Shown here piece by piece: positions 49,531-58,313 of a stretch of DNA of 60,167 nucleotides. The position numbers and the translations under genes are program-made. The DNA is from Candidatus Pacearchaeota archaeon (GTDB lineage: Archaea > Nanobdellota > Nanobdellia > Pacearchaeales > GW2011-AR1): the NCBI GenBank assembly GCA_018304105.1, contig JAGVWX010000017.1, forward strand, positions 1 through 60,167, written 5' to 3'. The notes beneath the pieces are model-generated. The model saw only the letters and a program-made list of their open reading frames with translations. It was not told where the DNA came from and did not search any database. Every line of letters starts with the position of its first letter. The first letter of the stretch is position 1.

Positions 49531-50269
49531 TGAAATAATTCAAGAATTTATTAAAAGAGGTTATTTCAAGAGCGAAGGGGCTGTCAAAAATTTTATATCT
49601 CAAGTTAAAACTGATGAGGGATTAGATTGCACACAACCTGCCGCCGCACAAGTTGCAGCGAAAATTAAAGGATTTTCCATAAAACGCAGATTGAAGAAAG
49701 AGGATAAGGGGCCATCTAATTTATCAGAAATTGTTGAGAAATATAGAAACAAAAATTCAAATTCTAGTAGCAAAGTAAAAAAATTAAATAAGCCAAATTT
49801 CAAGAATAAAATACAAAATTCTAATGACCCTATTGAAAAGGCGGCTTATTTTAATGCAAGTCTTTATTCAGATATTTATATTTTAGAAAATAAACTGAGA
49901 CTATTAATTTTCAAACAATTAGGAAATGATTTATCATGGTGGAAAAAAGAAAAAGTTACTCAACCGATTATTGATTATGCAAATAAAATAGCAGAAGATG
50001 ATAAAAAGACTCCTTGGATACCAAGGGCAGACAAACACCCATTGTATTTAGTTACTCTTAAACATTTGAGTAAAATTATAGAATTAAATTGGACAAGGAA
50101 TTTCGATAAACTAGGAAGGATGACTAATTTTCTAACATATTTAGACGATTTATTAAAAATAAGAAATTGCCTAGCTCATAACATTTCTTTAGGAAGCAGA
50201 GATAAAAAAGAAGTTGAAACTCAAGTTCCAAAAATATTGAGTTTGACAAAACAGAATTATTCTATTTAA
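49514..50269 (+). CDS. Swt1-like HEPN protein (251 aa)
   Basis: The C-terminal ~130 residues look like a Swt1-type HEPN domain: a long helix with LRLLIFKQLGNDLSWWKKEKV, a P-x-x-Y-block and the catalytic motif R-N-x3-H at 217-222 (RNCLAH). HEPN proteins with this motif are RNases, often of tRNA or mRNA. The N-terminal ~110 residues form a Lys-rich helical region with a DNA-binding-like start. The gene ends four bases into the convergent hsdR, so it sits between hsdS and hsdR, like the anticodon nuclease PrrC in a type I locus. An RNase guard role is inference. Confidence 0.8.
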   Translation: MSKLTNEIIQEFIKRGYFKSEGAVKNFISQVKTDEGLDCTQPAAAQVAAKIKGFSIKRRLKKEDKGPSNLSEIVEKYRNKNSNSSSKVKKLNKPNFKNKIQNSNDPIEKAAYFNASLYSDIYILENKLRLLIFKQLGNDLSWWKKEKVTQPIIDYANKIAEDDKKTPWIPRADKHPLYLVTLKHLSKIIELNWTRNFDKLGRMTNFLTYLDDLLKIRNCLAHNISLGSRDKKEVETQVPKILSLTKQNYSI

Positions 50270-52611
50270 CTCTTATACAGCCTATCTTCAATCTCCTTAA
50301 TCATCTTCAAATAAGCCAGCTTCCCTCCGAATAGCTTCATAATTTCTAATGGCCTGCCGAACTGCGTCAACGGCGGAATGTTCAAAACCTCTGGGTCCTC
50401 GAGATTTTCAATTCCCTCGTCTGAATATTTTTCTAAAAGAGCCGTGATAACCTTCTGCGCTTTCTCGCTGTATTTTTTGAAGTGTGCGTCTTTCTTCACC
50501 TTCTTCGCTCTCTCTGTTCGTGTCATTGGTTTCTGGCCATACGCAACTTTCAAAATCAAATCAAACGGGTCGTAGTCCTTTCCATATTCCTCTCGCAACG
50601 CGTCAAGCAAAACCCCCTCTTTTTCCAACTCGTCGATAATCGCTCGCTTCTGGTCCACAATATTCCATTTCTGAATAAACTCATTCAACGAACGAAACTC
50701 TTTCTTCATTCCTTTCTTTGTATAGTCTTCCAAAGATTCTGTTATCAACTTTCCAGAAGGATCCAAATGCTGAACCGTCTGGTTAATTACCGTAACCTCC
50801 GTCGAACCTTTCTTAACATAATACTTCCTAACCTTTCCATCCCCTTCGTCCATTGAAATATCTGGAGAAACTAAAATCTGCTCCCCATCTTGCAATTCTT
50901 CCGCGCCTTCTTGTTCTATGTCCTTAATTTCCATCTTTCCCTTAGGAGACGTATAAATCTGTATTGGCTCGCCATCAAAATCAGAATCGGCAAAATGATT
51001 TGTGATATTTCTAAAGTCCATAATCGTGAAATAATGTTTTCCATAGTCTTCTCTTATCCTCGTCCCTCTTCCGATAATCTGCTTGAACTCAGTCATCGAG
51101 TTAATAACTGAATCCAAAACAATCAGTTTGCAAGTCTGCGCGTCCACTCCCGTATTCATCAACTTAGATGTCGTCGCAATAACGGGATACCTCGAAGCAG
51201 GATCAATAAAATTATCTAACTGGGCTTTTCCGACATTATCGTCGCCAGTAATCCTCATGATATACTTCTTGTTCTTTCCGTAAAGGTCTTTGTTTTCATT
51301 AACTAACGCCCTTTTCATTCGTTCAGCATGTTCAATGTCTACACAAAACACAATCGTCTTTGAAAATCTGTCCGTTTTCTTCAGGAACTCTGTTATTTTC
51401 TTAGCAACAGCTTCTGTCCTCTCGTCAATCACAAGAGTGCGATCAAACTCCCTAGTTCCATAAACGTAATCTGGAATTTCGTTCTCAAATTTATCTTTCT
51501 CGCCTTTCTTCGGCCTAAAGCCGTGAACGTCTTTATCTAGCGCAACTTTGATAACTCTAAACGGTGCAAGAAAGCCGTCCTCAATTCCTTGTTTCAAAGA
51601 ATATGAATAAATGGGCTGGCCAAAATAATCTATGTTTGAGACTTTATTACTTTCTTTTGGCGTAGCTGTCATTCCAATCTGAGTAGCAGATTTGAAATAT
51701 TCTAAAATTTCTCGCCATCTTGATTCGTCTCTTGCGCTTCCCCTATGACACTCGTCCACAATCACCAAATCAAAAAAATCAGGAGAAAACTGTTTGTAAA
51801 TATTTTTTGAGTCTTCGTTTCCAGACAAACCCTGATAGAGAGCCATATAAATCTCATAAGCTTTGTCCGCCTTGCGGTTCTTTACCTTCGTAATAACCTT
51901 AGAAAACGGCTTGAAATCATTATTCTTCGGCTGGTCAAGTAGAACATTTCTATCTACAAGATACAAAATTCTTTTTTTCAATCCGGCTTTTCTTAAACGG
52001 TGCATTATCTGAAACGCGACAAATGTCTTTCCAGTTCCAGTAGCCATAACTAGCAAAATTCTATCTTTGCCTTTTGCTATCGCTTCGACAATCCGATTAA
52101 TCGCAATTGTCTGATAATATCTCGGTTTCTTAGAATTTTCTTCATAATAATAGTCTGTTGTAACCGCTTCTTCAATAGCTTCATCAATCCCCTTAAACGA
52201 CTTGTACTTTCTCCACAATTCATCAGGAGAAGGAAACTCCGAAAGAGTTAGCTCATTTTCCTCACCTGTAGTTTTATCGTAAAAAACAAAACCGTCTCCG
52301 TTTGAACTAAACACGAAAGGAATGTCTAGCATTTCGGAATACTCAACTCCTTGTTGCATTCCTTGGCCAATCGGACAAGTGTTATCTTTTGCCTCAATTA
52401 ATGCTATCGGCATGTTGGGCTTATGATAAAGAATATAGTCTGCTCTTTTTCTAACGCCCCTCTTCACAATTTTCCCATAAACTAAAATTTTTCCAGCAGT
52501 AAAGGAGACTTCCTCCCTAACCTGTTTATCTCTATCCCATCCAGCCTCGATAACAGCCGGCGTAATAAACTTCGTACATACGTCCCTTTCAGACATTTGC
52601 TTCTTATCCAT
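50266..52611 (-). CDS. hsdR: type I restriction-modification translocase/endonuclease HsdR
   Basis: About 781 residues: an N-terminal nuclease domain with an RADYILYHKP...ALIEAKD PD-(D/E)XK motif, then SF2 helicase motifs MATGTGKT, DECHR and GMTATP and the C-terminal motor. It cuts DNA after ATP-driven translocation when hsdMS meets unmodified sites. It lies on the opposite strand from hsdMS and converges on the HEPN gene. ATG 52611 fits a TATATA box at 52629-52636. It is shorter than EcoKI HsdR but normal for the EcoR124-like group. Confidence 0.94.
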   Translation of the reverse strand: MDKKQMSERDVCTKFITPAVIEAGWDRDKQVREEVSFTAGKILVYGKIVKRGVRKRADYILYHKPNMPIALIEAKDNTCPIGQGMQQGVEYSEMLDIPFVFSSNGDGFVFYDKTTGEENELTLSEFPSPDELWRKYKSFKGIDEAIEEAVTTDYYYEENSKKPRYYQTIAINRIVEAIAKGKDRILLVMATGTGKTFVAFQIMHRLRKAGLKKRILYLVDRNVLLDQPKNNDFKPFSKVITKVKNRKADKAYEIYMALYQGLSGNEDSKNIYKQFSPDFFDLVIVDECHRGSARDESRWREILEYFKSATQIGMTATPKESNKVSNIDYFGQPIYSYSLKQGIEDGFLAPFRVIKVALDKDVHGFRPKKGEKDKFENEIPDYVYGTREFDRTLVIDERTEAVAKKITEFLKKTDRFSKTIVFCVDIEHAERMKRALVNENKDLYGKNKKYIMRITGDDNVGKAQLDNFIDPASRYPVIATTSKLMNTGVDAQTCKLIVLDSVINSMTEFKQIIGRGTRIREDYGKHYFTIMDFRNITNHFADSDFDGEPIQIYTSPKGKMEIKDIEQEGAEELQDGEQILVSPDISMDEGDGKVRKYYVKKGSTEVTVINQTVQHLDPSGKLITESLEDYTKKGMKKEFRSLNEFIQKWNIVDQKRAIIDELEKEGVLLDALREEYGKDYDPFDLILKVAYGQKPMTRTERAKKVKKDAHFKKYSEKAQKVITALLEKYSDEGIENLEDPEVLNIPPLTQFGRPLEIMKLFGGKLAYLKMIKEIEDRLYKS

Positions 52612-52689
52612 ACAAATCAAACTCAACCTATATATTTTAAACTTTCCTACAGGATCATCCTTAAATATTCAAAAGATCCCAGATCCGAC

Positions 52690-52971
52690 ATGGAAATAGA
52701 ACAAACGACTCTGCAAAAAACCTTCACGATAAAACTCAAAGATAAAACATACTTCGTGGATTACCTAAACTCCGACGGTCAGATACTCGGTCTCATAAAC
52801 AGAGATAACTGGGAAATTTACGACGAGAACTCCGAAGAATTGCAAATTTACACATTTAAGAGCTCTAGCAAGAAAGAAAAAGAACAAGCCGAAAAAAACC
52901 TAGAGTTAGCTGACAAGCTAATCAGTTTTTGTATCAAGCACTTTGAAGATTACAACCCTGTTAAAGATTAA
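52690..52971 (+). CDS. hypothetical protein (93 aa)
   Basis: Unrecognised. The N-terminal part is beta-rich (KTFTIKLKDKTYFVDYL) and the C-terminal part is a long charged helix ending ISFCIKHFEDYNPVKD. A TTAAATAT box about 28 bases upstream gives a short leader and supports ATG 52690 over earlier in-frame codons. It is divergent from hsdR and may belong with the defence cluster. Confidence 0.6.
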   Translation: MEIEQTTLQKTFTIKLKDKTYFVDYLNSDGQILGLINRDNWEIYDENSEELQIYTFKSSSKKEKEQAEKNLELADKLISFCIKHFEDYNPVKD

Positions 52972-53024
52972 CTTCCCGTCCCACAAATGCAAACCTATAT
53001 AACCTTCGCTTCTAGTCGTTAAAC

Positions 53025-53333
53025 ATGAAATCCTCACCAATTTCCATTCATCCCAGAAATCCAAACCCCCAACTCACCCCGAAAGAAACCAAATTCCTCA
53101 CAATCCTTAACGAAACAAGATTGTCCGATGGAAAAATGTTTGGAAGATATTATGATTTGATTAAAGAGCATTTCGAGTTCTCAAACACAGAATTAAAGAA
53201 TGCCGTAGATAAATTGTTGAAAATGAATCTTCTTATGAGCATAGACGCCGGCGGCAAAGAATTTGTCTACTTCCACACAAACAAAGTAGCCAAAGCAGAC
53301 CTCGACAAAGACCTTATTAAAATCAGGCACTGA
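53025..53333 (+). CDS. winged-helix-like protein (102 aa)
   Basis: A short protein with a winged-helix pattern (ETKFLTILNET...EHFEFSNTELKNAVDKLLKMNLL) and a beta-hairpin wing (IDAGGKEFVYFHTN). A TATA box CTATATAA around 52994-53001 lies about 24 bases before the ATG. It is probably a DNA-binding regulator. Its end overlaps the tiny zinc-protein gene on the other strand by 11 bases. Confidence 0.65.
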   Translation: MKSSPISIHPRNPNPQLTPKETKFLTILNETRLSDGKMFGRYYDLIKEHFEFSNTELKNAVDKLLKMNLLMSIDAGGKEFVYFHTNKVAKADLDKDLIKIRH

Positions 53334-53472
53334 TGTGCGCCCTTACGCGGTTGATTGTGATTTTAGATTTGCACACCTCGCAAATTCCTACAATATACGA
53401 AGCCCCCACTAATTTCACTATGATATTCCTTTCGGCTTCACAATTAACGCAATGAAATTTTAACGCTTTCAT
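53323..53472 (-). CDS. small zinc-ribbon protein (49 aa)
   Basis: MKALKFHCVNCEAERNIIVK continues with CEVC (31-34), making two C-x2-C knuckles (8-11 and 31-34), enough for a zinc ribbon. It ends SKITINRVRAHISA. It is convergent with, and overlaps by 11 bases, the winged-helix gene. Likely a nucleic-acid-binding mini-protein. Confidence 0.65.
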   Translation of the reverse strand: MKALKFHCVNCEAERNIIVKLVGASYIVGICEVCKSKITINRVRAHISA

Positions 53473-53548
53473 GATGACAATTAAAGAATTAGATAACTCG
53501 ATAATCTGACCTCAAAGAAAATGTATCTATTTAGAAGTATGTATATGG

Positions 53549-53711
53549 GACTTCGTTGAAAAAATAAAATTATGGTTTATTATCTGACGCAAACAAACCA
53601 ATCACAAGTCGGTCCGGTGGGTTGGATGATAACTTTTCATGGGAGGATTGGGCAGGATTAGGACAAACAGGGCACACGAAAGCAGCTCAAAAACAGATTT
53701 TCAACAAAGTC
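53549..53711. repeat. family A structured element, copy A5 (divergent)
   Basis: The ends GACTTCGTTGAAAA (53549-53562) and TTTTCAACAAAGTC (53698-53711) pair with one mismatch. The middle keeps GGTTTATTATCTGACG but lacks the usual GGGCGAGCATG core. It holds GGTGGGTTGG and GGGAGGATTGGG instead, and a stretch similar to 36275-36330. Nothing else is seen between 53473 and 53810. Confidence 0.65.
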
Positions 53712-53810
53712 TATTGAGTCTTTTCCTCTTCCATTCTTCCCGCCCCACACCCCGACCCCATCAAAACTCAGCATCTTCAAATTAGGTGCCTACAAAAAAC
53801 CAAAATGTAG

Positions 53811-54746
53811 TCACCCAAGAATCCTTTTCAATGCCTTGTACTCTTTGGCGAATAAATCCAAAGTCGGCTTCAAATCATGCTTCTGCTGGTACGACTGAAG
53901 CGAAGCGTAATATTCTGCTCTGTTTCTTAAATCGATATTGATGGGCGGCAGCCCATTCTTAATCAGAATATTATTTAGTAATATTCTTCCCACCCTCCCA
54001 TTCCCATCTCTAAACGGATGTATGTTCTCAAACTGATTATGCACGACCGCTGCTAAAATCAATCCAGGATATTTTTTCTTATTCCCCTGATACCACTCCG
54101 TTAGCTCATTCAACAAATAAAGCACCCTTGATTGCGGAGCTCCCTCATGCACTATCTCCCCCAACCTATTCTTAACGACAACCTCTTCCCCCGCCTTTCT
54201 TAGCTGTCCAGCAAAGCTTTTCGAGTTCTTAAAAATAATCTGGTGTATCTTCTTCATCAAATCTATAGACAGTTCTTCTTTCGTTCCTCTTATGTATCTT
54301 ACAGCTTCGCTGACGCCGTATGCTTCAGAGATGTCTTGTTTTGATTTCTCCTCAGGCCACTTGTCTTCTTCAAGTATTTCTTTTACTTCTTTGCTGTTAA
54401 GCTCGCTTCCTTCGATAGCGTTGGTATTGTATGTAAACAATTCGGAAAACCGCGCCCATTGCTTCTCAGACAAATGGCTTATCTTTAGCGGAATTTCTTT
54501 TTCTATCTTCTTGGCAAAAAGAAAGTCTTTCTCAGATAATTCAAAATCAAGCGGGTCTTTTATTATGCGGTACTTTTCAATCTCCTCTAAAATTAATTCC
54601 TTAGCTTTGTCAACTCTTTCATCCAAAAGCGTTTTGTTCAAGTCGATTCCTAAGAACTTCCTGAGCTTATGCACTTTCGGCCCTTCCCTGAATGAGTGTC
54701 CCAGATAATATTTCACTTTTTTGCCAGCCTTTCTTTTCTCAACATG
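53811..54746 (-). CDS. Fic-family protein
   Basis: About 311 residues with the catalytic HPFRDGNGRVGR motif (about 243-254) and an N-terminal inhibitory helix motif TNAIEGS of the S/T-x3-E-G type. Fic proteins transfer AMP or other groups to target proteins. ATG 54746 is chosen because a TATA box (GTTTATATAT, 54771-54780) lies 25-34 bases upstream and earlier codons are in it. Type II fusion (inhibitory helix in the same chain) is likely. Confidence 0.93.
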   Translation of the reverse strand, partial: HVEKRKAGKKVKYYLGHSFREGPKVHKLRKFLGIDLNKTLLDERVDKAKELILEEIEKYRIIKDPLDFELSEKDFLFAKKIEKEIPLKISHLSEKQWARFSELFTYNTNAIEGSELNSKEVKEILEEDKWPEEKSKQDISEAYGVSEAVRYIRGTKEELSIDLMKKIHQIIFKNSKSFAGQLRKAGEEVVVKNRLGEIVHEGAPQSRVLYLLNELTEWYQGNKKKYPGLILAAVVHNQFENIHPFRDGNGRVGRILLNNILIKNGLPPINIDLRNRAEYYASLQSYQQKHDLKPTLDLFAKEYKALKRILG

Positions 54747-54824
54747 CATAATAATATAATGGGTGCCTACATATATAAACATTTCTAAAGTCTTGTCTAC
54801 AATTCTAAAATCAGAGTTTAAGCT

Positions 54825-54998
54825 TTAATTTTTCTTCTTCCGTCTCTCAATCTCTTCTTCCAACTTCTGGGGAAATCCTTCTCGGCACTTGCAGTTTTTA
54901 TTATGTTCGGTATGCCACTTCACCCTCTGCTCAAAGCTCGCGTTCTTAGACATTCTATTTTTCATATGCCATTCTTTGTTTATCTTACTTTTCTCCAT
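54825..54998 (-). CDS. small basic Cys-His protein (57 aa)
   Basis: MEKSKINKEWHMKNRMSKN begins a small protein with a K-W-H-x3-H...C-x-C pattern (KWHTEHNKNCKCR, about 27-39), followed by an acidic-basic helix. It resembles a widespread short family with the W-H-x-E-H-x-K-x-C-x-C-R layout. Its start overlaps the stop of the DUF3175 gene by 14 bases. Confidence 0.7.
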   Translation of the reverse strand: MEKSKINKEWHMKNRMSKNASFEQRVKWHTEHNKNCKCREGFPQKLEEEIERRKKKN

Positions 54999-55245
54999 AC
55001 TTCTTCATCTTCTTTTGTAACAATTTCTTTGCTTTTTCCAACTCTTTTTTTCTTCCTACTGAAAGCCCCTTTCCTCCTCTATTGATAAAATATTGAACCA
55101 TTCTTACCGCCGAGCCAATTCCCTTCGGGCTCACATCTTTTCTTGCCATAACTTTCGCTATCGTCTCCGCATCTTTTGCAAATATTCCTTCTGGCGGCGA
55201 GGTGGAATCGCTCATCACATCTTGCACCCATTTTTTCTTTTTCAT
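54985..55245 (-). CDS. DUF3175 protein (86 aa)
   Basis: KKKWVQDVMSDSTSPPEGIF and the following MVQYFINRGGKGLSVGRKKELEKAK match the DUF3175 pattern of small basic proteins. The function is not known; these are often present in aerobic and stress-related gene sets. The next gene begins within its end. Confidence 0.82.
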   Translation of the reverse strand: MKKKKWVQDVMSDSTSPPEGIFAKDAETIAKVMARKDVSPKGIGSAVRMVQYFINRGGKGLSVGRKKELEKAKKLLQKKMKKYGEK

Positions 55246-55254
55246 TGTCTAGAA

Positions 55255-55572
55255 TCATCCCGCAGCAATCCAAATCAATAGAATCAGCACAACAAAAGTA
55301 ATAAGCATAAAAATCCCAAGCGTGTGGACAAGCAATTTCAGAGCGTCTTTTTTCTTCCCATCCAAATACCACATTATTGGTCTTCCAAACATCATCGTTC
55401 CTGTAAGAGCCGCAGAAAAAACAAATAGCATAAGCATTGCAATAGGAATCAGCACGCTCTTGCTCGTTCCAATCATTCCTTGTCCCGCAAGATACATAAA
55501 TGAAGCTACAACTGCAACATAAACCGCCGTCGCCAAAGCGTCAATCAAAGCATATTTCACAACTTTTCCCAT
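55255..55572 (-). CDS. three-helix membrane protein (105 aa)
   Basis: Three predicted transmembrane helices (about 10-30, 38-62 and 80-103) with a short cytoplasmic loop DGKKKDALKLL. No family recognised. It is 9 bases upstream of the DUF3175 gene, so the two are probably transcribed together. Confidence 0.7.
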   Translation of the reverse strand: MGKVVKYALIDALATAVYVAVVASFMYLAGQGMIGTSKSVLIPIAMLMLFVFSAALTGTMMFGRPIMWYLDGKKKDALKLLVHTLGIFMLITFVVLILLIWIAAG

Positions 55573-55620
55573 TTTTTATCAAGGAAACTGGTAAATAAAT
55601 ATCTTACTAATTTTTAAGCC

Positions 55621-55800
55621 CTGTTGAAAAAGTCAGATTATGGTTTACTATCTTGATTGGGGCAAGATAGTAGTGTGGGAAGGGCGAGCATGGTACACGA
55701 GAGTAATGTATAGAAAATTCGAGAGTGCCTGCGAGTAGGGCTTTTGACCGTTAGGTCAAATTCCTGTGGGAATCCTAAACTAAAGAAAGATTTTCAACAG
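55621..55800. repeat. family A structured element, copy A6
   Basis: CTGTTGAAAA and TTTTCAACAG are perfect inverted ends. ACTATCTTG/CAAGATAGT forms a hairpin, the core is GGTAC (55692-55696)/GTGCC (55725-55729), and TTTGACC/GGTCAAA is at 55743-55760. The core stem replaces TTACGC by GGTAC and GCGTGA by GTGCC with pairing kept. AGCCC occurs on both sides. Confidence 0.8.
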
Positions 55801-55810
55801 AGCCCAATTC

Positions 55811-55996
55811 TCACTTCCAAAAAAGAACCAAATATGCATAAATCAATGCAAGAACTAAAGTCAAAAAAGCAAAGAACCGGTGATACTTGAAAACAGGCTT
55901 TCCTTTCCTCATCAAAATTCCCAATATGAAAGTAGTAACCAAAGAAACAAACGCCAAAATCCCCAACACGAGAGTATTCGAATATTCCAACATCAT
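55811..55996 (-). CDS. two-helix membrane protein (61 aa)
   Basis: Two transmembrane helices (about 8-26 and 38-57) with a basic loop KPVFKYHRFF. A TTTATATAAC box about 15-20 bases before the ATG supports the start. Family unrecognised. Confidence 0.6.
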   Translation of the reverse strand: MMLEYSNTLVLGILAFVSLVTTFILGILMRKGKPVFKYHRFFAFLTLVLALIYAYLVLFWK

Positions 55997-56027
55997 TTAT
56001 CAAAGTTTCAGAGTTATATAAATTTGT

Positions 56028-57305
56028 CTAAACCCAATTCACTTTCAAAAAATGCACCGCGCACGAAATGCAAGGATCGTAACTTCTGATTAGCTTCTCA
56101 ATTTCATATTGTATCTCTTCCTTGCTTAATTTATCCAGCGAATTTTGCACTAATTTCTTAATATCCAATTCCATGTTAATCTGGTTCTGCTGTGTCGGCG
56201 TGATTATCGTCCCGTCTTTAATCGTTCCGTCCTTCTTCAAAGCCAAATGATAAAACAAAATTCCCCTCGGCGCTTCAATCACCCCAACTCCCTGGCAATC
56301 TTTATAATTCAGTTGAGGCGGCTCTTCTTGCTTCAGTTTCAAATTTTGTATTATCTCAATAGAATGGTCTATCGAATGAATAATCTCAATTCCCTGCGCA
56401 AGATTGTTAAGAAAAATATTATTCGAAGGGAACATTTTAAGATACTTCGCGCAGTCCTTCCTCGTCTGCGAATGCAGTTTGTCTTTGTTCAAATTCAACC
56501 TCGCCAAAGCACCAAGCATGTAAGTGTCGTCCTCAAACTCATACCCCACGGATTGCGAATAAGGTATGACGACTTTCTCAAGATGCTCAAAATACTTTTC
56601 CTCAGGAATTTTCTCTCCCTTAGAAGTTAAGATATAATCTCCAAGAAAATTAAATTCCTCTCCCGATAATGCAACAAACTTCGTCTCTCTTTCATAATTC
56701 CTGTCGCACCTCGCGTAAACCCCAAGCACTTTCATTACTTTCTCTCTTGCAAGTTTCAGCTCCGGAATCAGCTCTCGAAGTTCCTTAATATCTGGAATAT
56801 TTGCAAATCCCCCAGGAACAGGATACGGCGCGTGAACCGCTCTTCCTGCAACAACCTGCGTTAACTTGTTCCCCGCCCGCTTCACATCAAAAGAATCCTT
56901 AAGATACTGTGTCTCATCTCCAGTAAAATCCAAAACAGAATCTTTCTCAAAAACATCTGGCAAAGCAAAAAGATAAATATGCAGCGCGTGGTCTCTTATC
57001 ATCAGCCCATACATCGTAAGTTTCTTCAACGCTCTTGCCTGTTCCGAGACAGAAACGTTCAGCGCTTTCTCAATCGCTTCAATGCAGCACATCGTATGCG
57101 CAATCGAACACGTCCCGCATATCCTTGCAACGCTCTGCGGAAGCGTCTCAACGCTCTGCCCTCTTATCGCCTGCGTGAAAAACCTTTTGTTATCAGCAAA
57201 CCTCAAATTCACGCTTTGCACTTTCCCTTCCCGCACTTTCACATCTAAGTCCGCGTGCCCTTCAATCTTAGAAATGTTCTGTATTGATATGTCTACTTTT
57301 TTCAT
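56028..57305 (-). CDS. [NiFe] hydrogenase large subunit (group 3-like)
   Basis: The catalytic subunit, 425 residues, with the nickel ligands RICGTC (Cys63, Cys66) near the N-terminus and DPCISCAVH (Cys412, Cys415, His418) near the C-terminus. A seven-residue tail FLKVNWV follows His418 and is probably trimmed by a maturation protease. The layout fits cytosolic group 3b sulfhydrogenase alpha subunits that react with NAD(P)H and H2. Beta and gamma subunits are not in the window. Its start overlaps the HEPN stop by four bases. Confidence 0.93.
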   Translation of the reverse strand: MKKVDISIQNISKIEGHADLDVKVREGKVQSVNLRFADNKRFFTQAIRGQSVETLPQSVARICGTCSIAHTMCCIEAIEKALNVSVSEQARALKKLTMYGLMIRDHALHIYLFALPDVFEKDSVLDFTGDETQYLKDSFDVKRAGNKLTQVVAGRAVHAPYPVPGGFANIPDIKELRELIPELKLAREKVMKVLGVYARCDRNYERETKFVALSGEEFNFLGDYILTSKGEKIPEEKYFEHLEKVVIPYSQSVGYEFEDDTYMLGALARLNLNKDKLHSQTRKDCAKYLKMFPSNNIFLNNLAQGIEIIHSIDHSIEIIQNLKLKQEEPPQLNYKDCQGVGVIEAPRGILFYHLALKKDGTIKDGTIITPTQQNQINMELDIKKLVQNSLDKLSKEEIQYEIEKLIRSYDPCISCAVHFLKVNWV

Positions 57306-57721
57306 CTCATCTCTCCAAGATATTTCTTAATCAAATAATCGATGCTATCTTTAATACTTTCAATCGCGTCTTTTGCTTCCTGAACTGAAATAATTCTTCC
57401 GTAATAATTAATTTTGTTCCTCAAAAGCCTGAATCTATCAAACTTGCCTGCAGCAGCCTCTTCATTTTTCTTCTTAAGATAATATGTAAATGCTTCATGA
57501 GCATACACTTTATAGCCATCTAAGGCAGCCATTGCTTCTAAAATACTTCTAAGAAAGTCATAATAATTACTGACAAGTTTTCTGGCAGATTTTTCATTTA
57601 TTTCTAAGTCTCCAAAAAATTCCATATCTATTACCGTTTCTTTTAACAATGATTTCGCTAGCTGCTCATCTCTGCTGGCCCTTCTAACCTGCCCCAGCTT
57701 GATAAAATCTTCAAAATTCAT
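57302..57721 (-). CDS. HEPN-domain protein of an MNT-HEPN pair
   Basis: A 139-residue all-helical HEPN protein with the RLLRNKINYYG motif (101-111), the R-N-x-x-x-Y variant found in MNT-associated HEPN toxins. It overlaps the MNT gene by four bases and the hydrogenase large-subunit gene by four. HEPN toxins of this kind are often adenylylated by their MNT partner. Being inside a hydrogenase operon is unusual. Confidence 0.87.
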   Translation of the reverse strand: MNFEDFIKLGQVRRASRDEQLAKSLLKETVIDMEFFGDLEINEKSARKLVSNYYDFLRSILEAMAALDGYKVYAHEAFTYYLKKKNEEAAAGKFDRFRLLRNKINYYGRIISVQEAKDAIESIKDSIDYLIKKYLGEMR

Positions 57722-58248
57722 TTGAAAACCTCCAAATAGCCATAAAGAATAATGCCATTTAAAATGTTGTTAAGTAACTCTTTATTCTTTTGTTTCATTT
57801 TTTCGATATCGTTCCTAGAAAAAACAAACAATTGAATCTTGTGCCCCAAATTTTTCTCGTATTTTTTTAAAACAGGTTGCTTGTCTGACGAACTAATGAC
57901 AAACAAATCAATGTCGCTAATCGGGATATTTTCAGCTTTCGCAAAACTTCCAAACAGTCCAATAGCTTCCGGATGATTGAACTCATTTTCAAGAAATTCA
58001 ATAAGCCCCGATTTATTAAGTATTTCTAAATTATAATTCAATTTCAATTGTTTGAAAGCCTTATTTTCAGCATTTGCCTTGTAAACAAGATGGTTTAGTT
58101 TCCTTTCTGATTTTAATATCCCCTCTTCTTCAAACTTTTCAAGATAAAAAGATGCCGTCGTAGGAGATTTCTCCACAAGCCTGGCTACTTCTCTGACATG
58201 AAATTCCCTTTCAGGTTCTTTTACAAACAATTCAAGTATTTTGTTCAT
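57718..58248 (-). CDS. wHTH-MNT nucleotidyltransferase (antitoxin of HEPN pair)
   Basis: About 176 residues: an N-terminal winged helix of ArsR type (FHVREVARLVEKSPTTASFYL), then a minimal nucleotidyltransferase with GSF...SDIDLFV (about residues 100-115). In related systems it modifies and silences the HEPN toxin. The ATG at 58248 is supported by a TATA box (TTCTATAAA, 58268-58276) and has a GAACA/TGTTC palindrome just upstream, so the winged helix may regulate its own gene. Confidence 0.87.
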   Translation of the reverse strand: MNKILELFVKEPEREFHVREVARLVEKSPTTASFYLEKFEEEGILKSERKLNHLVYKANAENKAFKQLKLNYNLEILNKSGLIEFLENEFNHPEAIGLFGSFAKAENIPISDIDLFVISSSDKQPVLKKYEKNLGHKIQLFVFSRNDIEKMKQKNKELLNNILNGIILYGYLEVFK

Positions 58249-58267
58249 TTTACAAGACAATCGTCCA

Positions 58268-58286
58268 ATTTATAGAACAGTTGTTC
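58268..58286 (-). promoter_or_regulatory. promoter and short palindrome of MNT-HEPN-hydrogenase operon
   Basis: The TATA-like TTCTATAAATT (about 58267-58277 on the minus strand) lies 20-27 bases before the ATG at 58248, and a GAACA-AC-TGTTC palindrome (58275-58286) touches its upstream edge. It is a plausible autoregulatory site. Confidence 0.55.
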
Positions 58287-58313
58287 ATTTTTATATCTTT
58301 CGTAAATTCAGGA

